Source of the DNA: Alphaproteobacteria bacterium
GTDB taxonomy: Bacteria > Pseudomonadota > Alphaproteobacteria > Rhizobiales > Hyphomicrobiaceae
DNA: 10,069 nucleotides
Direction: 5' to 3'
Assembly (NCBI GenBank): GCA_024279745.1
Contig: JAJRRE010000032.1
Location: 1-10,069 of the forward strand
Shown here: positions 1-7,765 of the stretch, in pieces
Layout: each line of letters starts with the position of its first letter
Numbering within the stretch: the first letter of the stretch is position 1
Notes under the pieces: generated by a model
Database searches by the model: none
What the model saw: only the letters and a program-made list of their open reading frames with translations
What the model was told of the DNA's origin: nothing
Translations under genes and position numbers: made by a program

Positions 1-2709
1 AAAATCGAAAAATATGCCGACACATATATGTGCGATGACAGCGGCAAATGCAGCTTCTGGATCGCGGCCACTAATGTCGGCGGTGCCACCTATCGCGGCC
101 GCCCGAAGATTAATGATCATTTCGCGGTCCCCGGCGCAACGCTGATAGATTACGGCCCGGCTGGTGAATGGTCCTGCACCGCCGGATCGCCATTGCGCTG
201 CACCCACACGCCGGTGACATTAGTGCCAGGCGATAGCATCTGGCTGAATGTGCAATTCCAATTGCCGCTTTTGGCCCTCAACAAACCGGCAGTCTATAAG
301 AACTGCGCTGCCACCCATCGGCCCGTGCCCGGCGATAACAATAATTACAGCCCACTCAATGATTACTCCTGCGCTCCGATTGCTTATTGCCCGCCCGGCG
401 CGCCTGCAGGAACCTGTCTGCCTGATCTGAAAATCACCAAAACGGCCCTCAGTGCAATTTGCCTGCCCGGCGCCCCTTGCAGTTTTGCGGTCGAAGTGCG
501 CAACACTGGCACCGCCGACTATGTTGGCCCGGTAGAGATCAACGATCCGGTTGCCGCGACCGGCATGACCTTCGTCGGCAATAGCGCCGGCTGGACCTGC
601 GATGATATTGGCGGCACCCGGCAATGCCGGTTCAACTCCGTGCCAGCCGATGGTGTGTTTCTGGCGCCAGGGGAAAGCGTCTGGCTTCAACTCAACTTTA
701 AGGTGCCAGCAGGCTTTGCTGCGCCCTTCGTGCAAAACTGCGCGTCTCTCAATTGGCCCGGCCCTTCCGATGCCAATCCAGGCAATGACGGCCCGTCCTG
801 TGTGAGCGTGCCGACAAAACAAAACAGTCCGGTGGGCGAGCCGCAAACCGATTGGTCGATTGCCAAAACCGCCGAGCAGCCGGTCTGCTTCCATGGCGCC
901 CCTTGCGTCTTTAACATTCAGGTGACCAATCACGGCCCCGGCGACTTTATGGGTATTCCCGGCTTCCAGGACCCGGTTCCCGCCGGTCTGGTTTATGAGG
1001 GCATCGATCCGCTTTCGCCGTGGGAATGTACCGCCGAAGGTGACGCCGTGGAGAACCATGTGTCGTGCTCGCTTCCCACTGGCGGCGTCGCGGTTCCCCC
1101 TGGCGACATGCCGCCCTTGCGCATGATCTACAGTATTGCACCTGAGGTTATTGGTGGCGGCGCGATCACCAACACTGTAACCGTTAATGCCGATGCCGAA
1201 ACCGATCCCAATTTCGCCAATAACAGCTCCAGCGCCTCGGTCATTGTAGCGGCGGTGTCACCGGCCAGTGGGTCACCTCCCCCAACCAAAACCAGGCCGA
1301 TTACAACACCACCAGTTGTTCAGCCGCCCATCTCCAGGCCGCCTGTTATCCTGCCGCCCCCTGTGATCACACCGCCGCGCCGACCACGCCCCGAATGCGG
1401 GCGACTGGAAGCGCGCACAAGAAGCGGAAATTGTGTATGCAAAAAAGGTTATCGGCGCTTGTCGTCTGGACGTTGTGGCCGGATCAGCTCGTCCACGCCG
1501 GAGCTACGCTGTAATCCTGGCTGGACAAAATTCGCGCGTGGCCGTGACTTCCCCAAAGGCTGGCTGCGCAGCGTTAAACGCCGTAACGGCAAGCGCATCC
1601 TGTGCGGCAAAGCCCCAAGGCGCGTTGAAACATCGTGCCGTGCACCGCTTGTGCGCATCGGCGGTTCTTGTGGATGTCCCGCCCCGCTTGAGCGCTGGCG
1701 TAACACTTGTTTAAACGTCTGCCTTGGCGATCTGAGCCGCAACTTTAAGGGCCAGTGCGCCTGTCCCAAGGGCCAAACCCGGCGTGGCAGCAAATGCTTC
1801 TCTGGTTTCACCGGCAATAGCGGCGGCAGCAATACCGATACAACAAGGCCGGGCAATGATGGGCCGCCGCCGCTCAACTGCCCGACCGGCTGGACCAAAT
1901 ATTGGCGCGCCAACTCTGTTCCCAAGGGCTGGAAGTCTTTCTATAAGAGCCGAGGCGCACGCCGGATCTATTGTGCCAAACGCAGTAGCAATGGTGGAAC
2001 CAATACTGGCGGCGGGACTAATACCGGCGGCACCAGGATCAGCTGTCGCGGTGGCCGGGTTTCCAACGGCACTTGCCGCTGCCCCGCTGGTAAAACCCGG
2101 CAGAAAACCAGCAAAAACCGCTATGTCTGCAAAAGCAATCCACCACGCCTTGCCTGCATTAACGGCACGGTGAACCGGGCTGGCACCGCCTGCTTGTGTC
2201 GCAGCAATCAAAAGCGCGTGCGCATTAACAGCAGAACCTACCGCTGCGATGCCCGGATCATCGAGACAAGACCGTCTTGCGTCAACGGCCGCTTACGCAA
2301 ACTCGGCAGCAGGTGGCGTTGCCAATGTGCCAAGGGCTTGTCCTTGAAACGCGGTGTGTGTTCGCGCGCCGCGCCGCGCCTTCGCTGCGACAACGGTTAC
2401 GTTCGCGGCGGCCAGTGCCGGTGCAGCAAAAACCGGACCCGGCAAAGCATCGGCCGCAATGCCTGGCGCTGTGTCACCAGGGCCCCGTCCATTACGGCTC
2501 CATCCTTCACGGCCACCCGTATCTCTTGTTCCCGCGGCTATATTCGCGGCGGCCGCTGTTATTGCCGCACAGGCAGAAAACGGGTGCAGACCGGCAAGAA
2601 CGCCTACAGATGCGACCGTGTGATCAACAAATATCGCCCGCCGGTGAAGGTCAAACCGAAGTTCAATCCAAACAAGGTTTTCAATTTGAAGAAGTTTAAA
2701 CCGATCTGA
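1..2709 (+). CDS. Large DUF11-repeat, cysteine-rich secreted-type protein (5' end outside window)
   Basis: The frame is open from base 1 to the TGA at 2707-2709 (902 codons). An ATG at 28 exists but lies inside the first repeat: the codons before it (KIEKYADTY) align with KITKTALSA of repeat 2, so the start is upstream. Three tandem DUF11-like repeats occupy about 1-390, 424-813 and 850-1260. Repeats 1 and 2 each have three Cys pairs; repeat 3 has two and ends like a classical DUF11 domain (NTVTVNADAETDPNFANNS). A Pro-rich linker (about 1261-1392) leads to a basic Cys-rich tail. The tail has eight C-x(9-13)-C-x-C-x(10-16)-C units (1396-1476, 1636-1710, 1720-1797, 2044-2130, 2155-2247, 2278-2361, 2386-2472, 2527-2613), two GWTK modules with C-x30-C (1510-1605, 1879-1974) and a Lys-rich end. 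DUF11 domains are typical of surface or secreted bacterial proteins, and the Cys pairs suggest disulfides formed in the periplasm or outside the cell. Function unknown; adhesion or envelope binding would be a guess. Confidence 0.85.
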   Translation, partial: KIEKYADTYMCDDSGKCSFWIAATNVGGATYRGRPKINDHFAVPGATLIDYGPAGEWSCTAGSPLRCTHTPVTLVPGDSIWLNVQFQLPLLALNKPAVYKNCAATHRPVPGDNNNYSPLNDYSCAPIAYCPPGAPAGTCLPDLKITKTALSAICLPGAPCSFAVEVRNTGTADYVGPVEINDPVAATGMTFVGNSAGWTCDDIGGTRQCRFNSVPADGVFLAPGESVWLQLNFKVPAGFAAPFVQNCASLNWPGPSDANPGNDGPSCVSVPTKQNSPVGEPQTDWSIAKTAEQPVCFHGAPCVFNIQVTNHGPGDFMGIPGFQDPVPAGLVYEGIDPLSPWECTAEGDAVENHVSCSLPTGGVAVPPGDMPPLRMIYSIAPEVIGGGAITNTVTVNADAETDPNFANNSSSASVIVAAVSPASGSPPPTKTRPITTPPVVQPPISRPPVILPPPVITPPRRPRPECGRLEARTRSGNCVCKKGYRRLSSGRCGRISSSTPELRCNPGWTKFARGRDFPKGWLRSVKRRNGKRILCGKAPRRVETSCRAPLVRIGGSCGCPAPLERWRNTCLNVCLGDLSRNFKGQCACPKGQTRRGSKCFSGFTGNSGGSNTDTTRPGNDGPPPLNCPTGWTKYWRANSVPKGWKSFYKSRGARRIYCAKRSSNGGTNTGGGTNTGGTRISCRGGRVSNGTCRCPAGKTRQKTSKNRYVCKSNPPRLACINGTVNRAGTACLCRSNQKRVRINSRTYRCDARIIETRPSCVNGRLRKLGSRWRCQCAKGLSLKRGVCSRAAPRLRCDNGYVRGGQCRCSKNRTRQSIGRNAWRCVTRAPSITAPSFTATRISCSRGYIRGGRCYCRTGRKRVQTGKNAYRCDRVINKYRPPVKVKPKFNPNKVFNLKKFKPI

Positions 2710-2737
2710 ACCGGCCATCCTCCTGACGAATATGCTT

Positions 2738-2779
2738 ATCCCCCTGAGCGCCTGTGCCTTCAGGGGGATTTGCTTTTGG
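2738..2779 (+). terminator. Rho-independent terminator of the DUF11-repeat gene
   Basis: A perfect 10-bp stem (ATCCCCCTGA at 2738-2747 and TCAGGGGGAT at 2760-2769) encloses a 12-base loop. It is followed by a T-rich tract (TTTGCTTTT). It begins 28 bases after the TGA of the upstream gene and separates that gene from the efflux genes. Confidence 0.85.
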
Positions 2780-2940
2780 CAAGTCAACCTATTCTGTCGC
2801 AACAGCCCACAGGCCCGCGCCTGCCGCGCAGATGGTCCGCCTATTAAAGAGCGCAAGCTGTGAGTTAGCGGCTGCAACCTCTGGTTCGGCGCCTGGGCTG
2901 GTGATATCGTGCGGCCAATTGACCGCGCCGGCGCCGCCAC

Positions 2941-2990
2941 CTTGCCAGGCCCGGCAAGACGACCCATATTCGCATACTTGAATATAAGTG
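2941..2990 (+). promoter_or_regulatory. Candidate promoter/operator region upstream of the efflux genes
   Basis: Two short palindromes lie 60-110 bases upstream of the adaptor start. CTTGCC (2941-2946) pairs with GGCAAG (2953-2958), and ATATTC (2966-2971) pairs with GAATAT (2980-2985). A loose promoter can be drawn with TTGCCA (2942-2947) as -35 and CATATT (2965-2970) as -10, 17 bases apart. RND efflux operons are commonly controlled by TetR- or MarR-type repressors binding such palindromes, but no regulator gene is visible in this window. The rest of 2780-3051 shows no convincing gene. Confidence 0.3.
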
Positions 2991-3051
2991 AAATCGCCTG
3001 AGGCGCCTCGAACAAGCGCCAAAATAGGCTGATTATGGCTGGAAAATCAAA

Positions 3052-4167
3052 GTGATGCTGTCTCAACAATCGACCAAAACGACCCCAATTTGCACCTCAC
3101 CGCGCCGCTACCCGTCGCTATTAGCGCTGAGAATGCCGCGGAGCCTGGCGCTCGGTGCGGCCATATTGGCCCTGGGCGCCGCTGCAATGACTGTGAATAG
3201 CGCGGCGGCTACGGCTACGCCTGTGACATTCAAGGTTACAGAATCAACAGTCGACGATCTTAAAGCAGTGTACGCCACCGTGCGCAGTACCGATAAAATC
3301 CACGCCCGCTCGCGCGTCTCTGGAACCGTGGCGTCGCTGTCGGTCGATGAAGGCAGCCAGGTCAAAACCGGCCAGGTCATTGCCATTATCGCCGACCAGA
3401 AAATCGCCCTGCGGCTGGCGGCCATCGACGCCAAGCTCGTCGCGCTGAAATCGCGGGTTGAAACCGCCAAGGCCGATCTGGAGCGCACGGCGAAACTGAA
3501 AAAACGCGGCATCGTCAGCCAGGCGCGCTATGATACCGCCAAGACCGCTTTTGATGTCGCCTCCAACGATTTAAAATCCGCGCGCGCTGATCGCTCGGTC
3601 ATTGAAAAGCAGGGCGAAGAAGGCAAGGTGCTGTCGCCCGCCGATGGCCGCGTTTTGCTGGTTCCGGTCACCAAGGGCTCGGTTATCCTGCCCGGCGAAA
3701 CCATTGCTACCATCGCCGCCAATCAATATGTGCTGCGCCTTGAGCTTCCCGAACGCCACGCCAAATTCCTGGCCAAGGGCGATAAGGTGATTGTCGGCGC
3801 GCGCGGGCTGAAAGACGCCAAGAGTAAAACCGTCACCGAAGGCACAATCGTGCAGGTCTTTCCCGAATTGCAGAACGGCCGCGTTATCGCCAATGCCATG
3901 GTGCCGAGCCTGGGCACATATTTTGTTGGCGAGCGCACCCTGGTCTGGATTTCTGCGGGCAAGCGCAACACCATGATTATTCCCGCCGCCTATACCTTCC
4001 ATCGCTATGGTCTGGATTATGTCCGGCTGAACCGCGAAGGCAAGCCCCCGCTTGATATTGTTGTGCAGCTTGGCCGCGCCGCCAAACTCGAAAATGACGC
4101 CAAGACGAAGGACGGCGTTGAAGTTCTAACTGGCCTGCGCACCGGCGACCAGTTGGTCAAACCCTAA
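3052..4167 (+). CDS. RND efflux periplasmic adaptor subunit (HlyD/AcrA-type membrane fusion protein)
   Basis: This protein should link the inner-membrane pump encoded next to an outer-membrane channel, sitting in the periplasm. The 371 residues follow the family layout. There is an N-terminal export signal, then the first half of a lipoyl-like barrel-sandwich domain (about residues 84-117, with VSGTVASLSVDEGSQVKTGQ). An alpha-helical hairpin rich in Ala, Lys and Glu follows (about 118-190), then the second lipoyl half (about 192-224, LSPADGRVLLVPVTKGSVI), a beta-barrel (about 225-300) and a membrane-proximal C-terminal domain. GTG at 3052 and ATG at 3055 are adjacent, with GGA at 3041-3043 as a weak ribosome site; an in-frame TAG at 3025 bars any earlier start. 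An in-frame ATG at 3133 (MPRSLALGAAILALG) would give a more standard signal peptide, so the first 27 residues are doubtful. No lipobox cysteine is seen. Expected to be co-transcribed with the pump gene 198 bases downstream. Substrate unknown. Confidence 0.9.
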   Translation: MMLSQQSTKTTPICTSPRRYPSLLALRMPRSLALGAAILALGAAAMTVNSAAATATPVTFKVTESTVDDLKAVYATVRSTDKIHARSRVSGTVASLSVDEGSQVKTGQVIAIIADQKIALRLAAIDAKLVALKSRVETAKADLERTAKLKKRGIVSQARYDTAKTAFDVASNDLKSARADRSVIEKQGEEGKVLSPADGRVLLVPVTKGSVILPGETIATIAANQYVLRLELPERHAKFLAKGDKVIVGARGLKDAKSKTVTEGTIVQVFPELQNGRVIANAMVPSLGTYFVGERTLVWISAGKRNTMIIPAAYTFHRYGLDYVRLNREGKPPLDIVVQLGRAAKLENDAKTKDGVEVLTGLRTGDQLVKP

Positions 4168-4225
4168 CATCCGCAAGCCGCAAACCGTAACCGCGAAACC
4201 TCACCCGGCACTGCCAGGGCCATAT

Positions 4226-4375
4226 ATGTTTAACGTCCGCCCCGGTAAAACTTTGCAATCGCTGGCCGCGCAACTATGGCCACAGTTCCAAACCCAACGA
4301 ACCGCCGCGACGGCACCGGCCGAGCGATCCACCGGCAATTCCTCAAACTTTAAGAAGCTGACCCCATGCAATTAG
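4226..4375 (+). CDS. Possible 49-residue ORF overlapping the pump start
   Basis: An ATG at 4226, preceded six bases upstream by AGGG (4216-4219), opens a 50-codon frame. It ends at TAG 4373-4375 and overlaps the first 10 bases of the pump gene. The predicted product begins MFNVRPGKTLQSLAAQLWPQ, is rich in Gln, Thr, Ala and Ser, and has no membrane segment or motif I recognise. The pump gene itself has only a weak purine stretch (AAGAAG) before its ATG, so a leader ORF whose ribosomes terminate at the pump start could provide translational coupling. Equally it may be a chance frame in a gap that is otherwise featureless. Coding is unproven. Confidence 0.25.
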   Translation: MFNVRPGKTLQSLAAQLWPQFQTQRTAATAPAERSTGNSSNFKKLTPCN

Positions 4376-7300
4376 GCATTTCAGGTAAACTCACCAAAGC
4401 TTTCATCAACTCCCCCCTGACGCCGCTGATGCTGTTCGCGGCCATCGTGCTGGGACTGGTTGCGGTGGCCTCACTGCCGCGCGAGGAAGAGCCGCAAATT
4501 TCCGTGCCGCTCGTCGACATTCATGTCAAAGCCAACGGCCTCAAGGCCCCCGATGCGGTCAAGCTGATCACCGAGCCGCTAGAGACCATCATCAAGAGCA
4601 TCGACAGCGTTGAGCATGTTTATTCCTCCACGGTCGACGACAATGTCACCGTCACCGCGCGCTTCCTGGTCGGCACTAAAGCCGACAATGCGATTTTGCG
4701 CGTGCATTCAAAAGTGCGCGCCAATCTCAACCGGCTGCCCATCGGAATCCCTGAGCCGCTCATTGTCGGGCGCGGCATTGACGATGTCGCGATTGTTGTC
4801 ATTACGCTGTCGCCCAAGCCAGACGCCGCCGAACGCTGGAGCCAGAACGCGCTCTACCAAATCGGCGAAGATCTGCGTGTTGAAATCTCCAAGCTGGCTG
4901 ATGTTGGCCTGTCCTATGTGGTGGGCGGGCGCCCCGACCAGATCCGCGTTGAGCCGGACCCGGAAAAACTGGCGCTTTACGGCATAACGCTGTCGCAGCT
5001 GGCGGATAAAATTTCGCAGGCTAATCGCTCATTTTTGGCCGGGCGTATTCGCGAAGGTCATTTGAGTATGCCGGTGATTGCCGGGCAGACCTTGAAAGGC
5101 ATTCCCGATATCGGCTTGCTGCTGATGACCGCACGCGACGGGCGCCCGGTTTATGTGCGCGATGTCGCCAAAGTGGTGATTGATGCCAAGCCGGTTGAAA
5201 GCGCCGTCTGGCATATGAGCAAAGCCAAAGGCAAGGACGGCAAATTTGAGCGCTACCCAGCCATCTCCGTCGCCATTGCCAAACGCGCCGGCGCCAATGC
5301 AGTTACCATTTCCGAAGAAGTCATTCACCGGCTCGACCAGATGCGCGGCCGCCTGCTGCCTGAAAGTCTCAACGTTTCCGTCACCCGCAATTACGGCGAA
5401 ACCGCCAATGAAAAAGCCAATGAGCTTTTGTTTCATCTGGGTCTGGCGACGCTATCGATTGTGCTGCTGATCGGCATTGTCATTGGCTGGCGCGAAGGTA
5501 TCGTGGTGCTCGTTGTCATCCCGACGACAATTCTAATGACGCTGTTTGGCGCTTATATCATGGGCTACACCATCAACCGGGTGTCGCTGTTCGCGCTGAT
5601 TTTCGCCATCGGCATTCTGGTTGACGACGCCATTGTGGTGATTGAGAACATCGCCCGCCATTGGGGCATGAAGGATGAGCGAAGCCGCGTCCAGGCCGCC
5701 ATTGACGGCGTCGCCGAAGTGGGCAATCCGACCATTATCGCGACCATGACCGTTGTCGTTGCGCTGCTGCCCATGCTGTTCGTGTCCGGCTTGATGGGCC
5801 CTTATATGTCACCCATTCCTGCCGTCGCCTCTGCCGCCATGGTATTTTCGTTCTTCGTCGCCGTCATTTTGACGCCGTGGCTGATGGTTCGCTTCGGCAA
5901 CCCCGAAGGCGACGCTCATGACGAGACGCACATTGGACCGCTGGGCCGCACATACATGGCCGTTGCCAAACCAATCCTGCGCACCAAGGGCCGCGCCTGG
6001 GCTTTCCTTGGCATTATCGGCGTTGCTACCATTGCGTCGACAATTTTATTCGCGACCAAATCCGTCACGGTCAAACTGCTGCCGTTTGACAATAAATCGG
6101 AAATTCAGGTGGTCGTCGATCTACCCGAAGGCTCGTCACTGGAAGCCACCGACCGGGTTTTGTTTGCCGCCGCTGACCGGCTGAAGGATCTCAAAGAGCT
6201 GACCTCAATCCAGTCCTATGCGGGGACGGCCGCACCGTTCAACTTTAACGGCCTGGTGCGCCATTACTATCTGCGCACTTTGCCCGAACAGGGCGATCTG
6301 CAAATCAACCTGACCGGCAAGGACCACCGGGAGCGCACCTCGCACGACATCGCGCTTGAAGTCCGCGCCCTGTTGAAGGACATGGATGTTCCCAAAGGCA
6401 CGTCGATCAAAGTTGTAGAGGTGCCGCCCGGTCCGCCCGTCCTGTCGACATTGCTCGCCGAGGTTTATGGCCCCGACCCTGAAACCCGCCGCAAGGTCGC
6501 GCGCAAACTCGCCAGGATCTTTGAGGACGTGCCCTATATTGTAGACGTCGACGACAGCTTCGGCACGCCTGCCAAGCGCCTGCGCGTTGCCATCGACCAG
6601 AACAATCTGGAATTCCACAAGGTTCAGGAGCGCGATGTCTATGACACCATCCAGGCTTATCTGGCCGGGCTGAAAGTGGGTTATTCGCATAAGGGCGAAG
6701 GGCGTCATCCCGTTGAGATCGCCGTGCAGTTTCCAAAATCGGGTCGTCACTTGTCGGCCAAATCCCTGACGACGCCAGTGCCAGCCAATGCGTTGCCGGG
6801 CGCGCGCTCGGTTGTTGAACTGGGCGATGTGGTTACCATCAAACGCGAGACCGCCTCTTATCCGATCTTCCGCCATAACGGACTGGCCGCTGAAATGGTA
6901 TTGGCGGAACTGGCCGGGCGTTATGAGGCGCCGATTTACGGGATGCTTGCGGTTGCCGACGCGGTTGATAAAACCGATTGGGGCGATCTGCCCAAGCCGA
7001 CCATCAGCTATTACGGCCAGCCCAAGGACGAGAGCAAACCGTCTATTTTGTGGGACGGCGAATGGGAAGTCACCTATGTCACCTTCCGCGATATGGGCGC
7101 CGCTTTTGCCGTCGCCATCCTGGGCATATACTTTCTGGTGGTTGCCCAGTTCGGCTCGTTCAAACTGCCGCTGGTTGTTCTGACGCCGGTGCCGCTGACC
7201 TTGATCGGCATCATGTTCGGCCATTGGCTGTTTGGCGCCGCCTTCACCGCGACGTCGATGATCGGCTTTATCGCGCTTGCCGGTATCATTGTGCGCAACT

Positions 7301-7626
7301 CGATTTTGCTGATCGATTTCATTCGCCATTTGCAGGACGAGGACGACAGCATCAACCTGCGCCAGACCCTGCTTGCTGCGGGCGCCATTCGCTTCAAGCC
7401 GATCCTGCTGACTGCCATTGCCGCCATGATCGGTGCCGTCGTGATCCTGTTCGACCCGATCTTCCAGGGGCTTGCGATCTCATTGCTGTTCGGGCTGATC
7501 TCGTCGACACTGCTCACCGTGCTGGTCATACCTGCGATCTATCTGGTGCTACGCGATGACGGCAAAGGTGTTCCGGGGGACTGGGATGAGGGCGCAGACA
7601 GTGAACCGGCCGCCGACCGTGCTTAA
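4366..7626 (+). CDS. RND efflux transporter permease (AcrB-like, HAE-type)
   Basis: Proton-driven inner-membrane exporter; with the adjacent adaptor it forms the core of a tripartite pump. It has 1086 residues, close to the family norm, with the two-fold RND arrangement: TM1 (about 18-37), a large periplasmic domain, TM2-TM6 (about 355-515), TM7 (about 545-567), a second periplasmic domain, then TM8-TM12 (about 910-1065). TM4 carries the proton-relay pair D420-D421 (GILVDDAIVVIENI). TM11 keeps the relay threonine T1016 (PILLTAIAA). At the position of AcrB Lys940 in TM10 there is Arg977 (GIIVRNSILLIDF). The N-terminal LPREEEPQI and the WDGEWEVTYVTFRDMG stretch before TM8 place it in a subgroup of uncharacterised AcrB-like pumps. 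I see no evidence for the metal-exporting CusA type. The start is fixed by an in-frame TAA at 4351-4353, 12 bases upstream of the ATG. The acidic C-terminal tail is not conserved in kind. Substrate cannot be read from sequence. Confidence 0.93.
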   Translation: MQLGISGKLTKAFINSPLTPLMLFAAIVLGLVAVASLPREEEPQISVPLVDIHVKANGLKAPDAVKLITEPLETIIKSIDSVEHVYSSTVDDNVTVTARFLVGTKADNAILRVHSKVRANLNRLPIGIPEPLIVGRGIDDVAIVVITLSPKPDAAERWSQNALYQIGEDLRVEISKLADVGLSYVVGGRPDQIRVEPDPEKLALYGITLSQLADKISQANRSFLAGRIREGHLSMPVIAGQTLKGIPDIGLLLMTARDGRPVYVRDVAKVVIDAKPVESAVWHMSKAKGKDGKFERYPAISVAIAKRAGANAVTISEEVIHRLDQMRGRLLPESLNVSVTRNYGETANEKANELLFHLGLATLSIVLLIGIVIGWREGIVVLVVIPTTILMTLFGAYIMGYTINRVSLFALIFAIGILVDDAIVVIENIARHWGMKDERSRVQAAIDGVAEVGNPTIIATMTVVVALLPMLFVSGLMGPYMSPIPAVASAAMVFSFFVAVILTPWLMVRFGNPEGDAHDETHIGPLGRTYMAVAKPILRTKGRAWAFLGIIGVATIASTILFATKSVTVKLLPFDNKSEIQVVVDLPEGSSLEATDRVLFAAADRLKDLKELTSIQSYAGTAAPFNFNGLVRHYYLRTLPEQGDLQINLTGKDHRERTSHDIALEVRALLKDMDVPKGTSIKVVEVPPGPPVLSTLLAEVYGPDPETRRKVARKLARIFEDVPYIVDVDDSFGTPAKRLRVAIDQNNLEFHKVQERDVYDTIQAYLAGLKVGYSHKGEGRHPVEIAVQFPKSGRHLSAKSLTTPVPANALPGARSVVELGDVVTIKRETASYPIFRHNGLAAEMVLAELAGRYEAPIYGMLAVADAVDKTDWGDLPKPTISYYGQPKDESKPSILWDGEWEVTYVTFRDMGAAFAVAILGIYFLVVAQFGSFKLPLVVLTPVPLTLIGIMFGHWLFGAAFTATSMIGFIALAGIIVRNSILLIDFIRHLQDEDDSINLRQTLLAAGAIRFKPILLTAIAAMIGAVVILFDPIFQGLAISLLFGLISSTLLTVLVIPAIYLVLRDDGKGVPGDWDEGADSEPAADRA

Positions 7627-7738
7627 GACGCAGGCACTCTTGGCTCGCGGCGCATTCTTTCTCTCACGTGCTGATCCGCCTGCCTTGCAATGAGGTTGTG
7701 GATCGCTCAACGGATTACGTGCAGGCGGGCACTGCGAG

Positions 7739-7759
7739 GCGCGGCGCTAAGCGCCGCGC
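7739..7759 (+). repeat. GC-rich hairpin downstream of the pump gene
   Basis: GCGCGGCGC (7739-7747) and GCGCCGCGC (7751-7759) form a perfect 9-bp stem with a TAA loop. No T-run follows, so it is not a standard intrinsic terminator; it could protect a transcript end. It begins inside a 15-base block (7733-7747) that recurs inverted at 8250-8264. Confidence 0.6.
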
Positions 7760-7765
7760 GAACAT

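Noticed and set aside
220..1059. Minus-strand open frame of 279 codons opposite the DUF11 repeats
   Set aside because: The sense strand shows clear repeated domains; the antisense translation has no motif and no family resemblance.
2754..2981. Plus-strand 75-codon frame between the terminator and the adaptor gene
   Set aside because: Its GTG start lies inside the terminator hairpin and the product looks like low-complexity Ala/Pro/Ser translation.
2789..3022. Minus-strand 77-codon frame in the gap before the adaptor gene
   Set aside because: Codon use is acceptable, but it needs a TTG start, has an in-frame stop shortly upstream, shows no motif I recognise, and overlaps the likely promoter of the efflux genes. 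It could be a decayed gene, but I cannot support it.
6205..7329. Long minus-strand open frame (374 codons) opposite the pump gene
   Set aside because: It lies wholly opposite a well-supported RND gene, has no recognisable domain, and reflects the codon bias of the sense gene.
4366..7626. Heavy-metal (CusA-type) assignment for the RND pump
   Set aside because: I see no metal-binding methionine cluster, and the TM10 and N-terminal wording fit AcrB-like pumps better.
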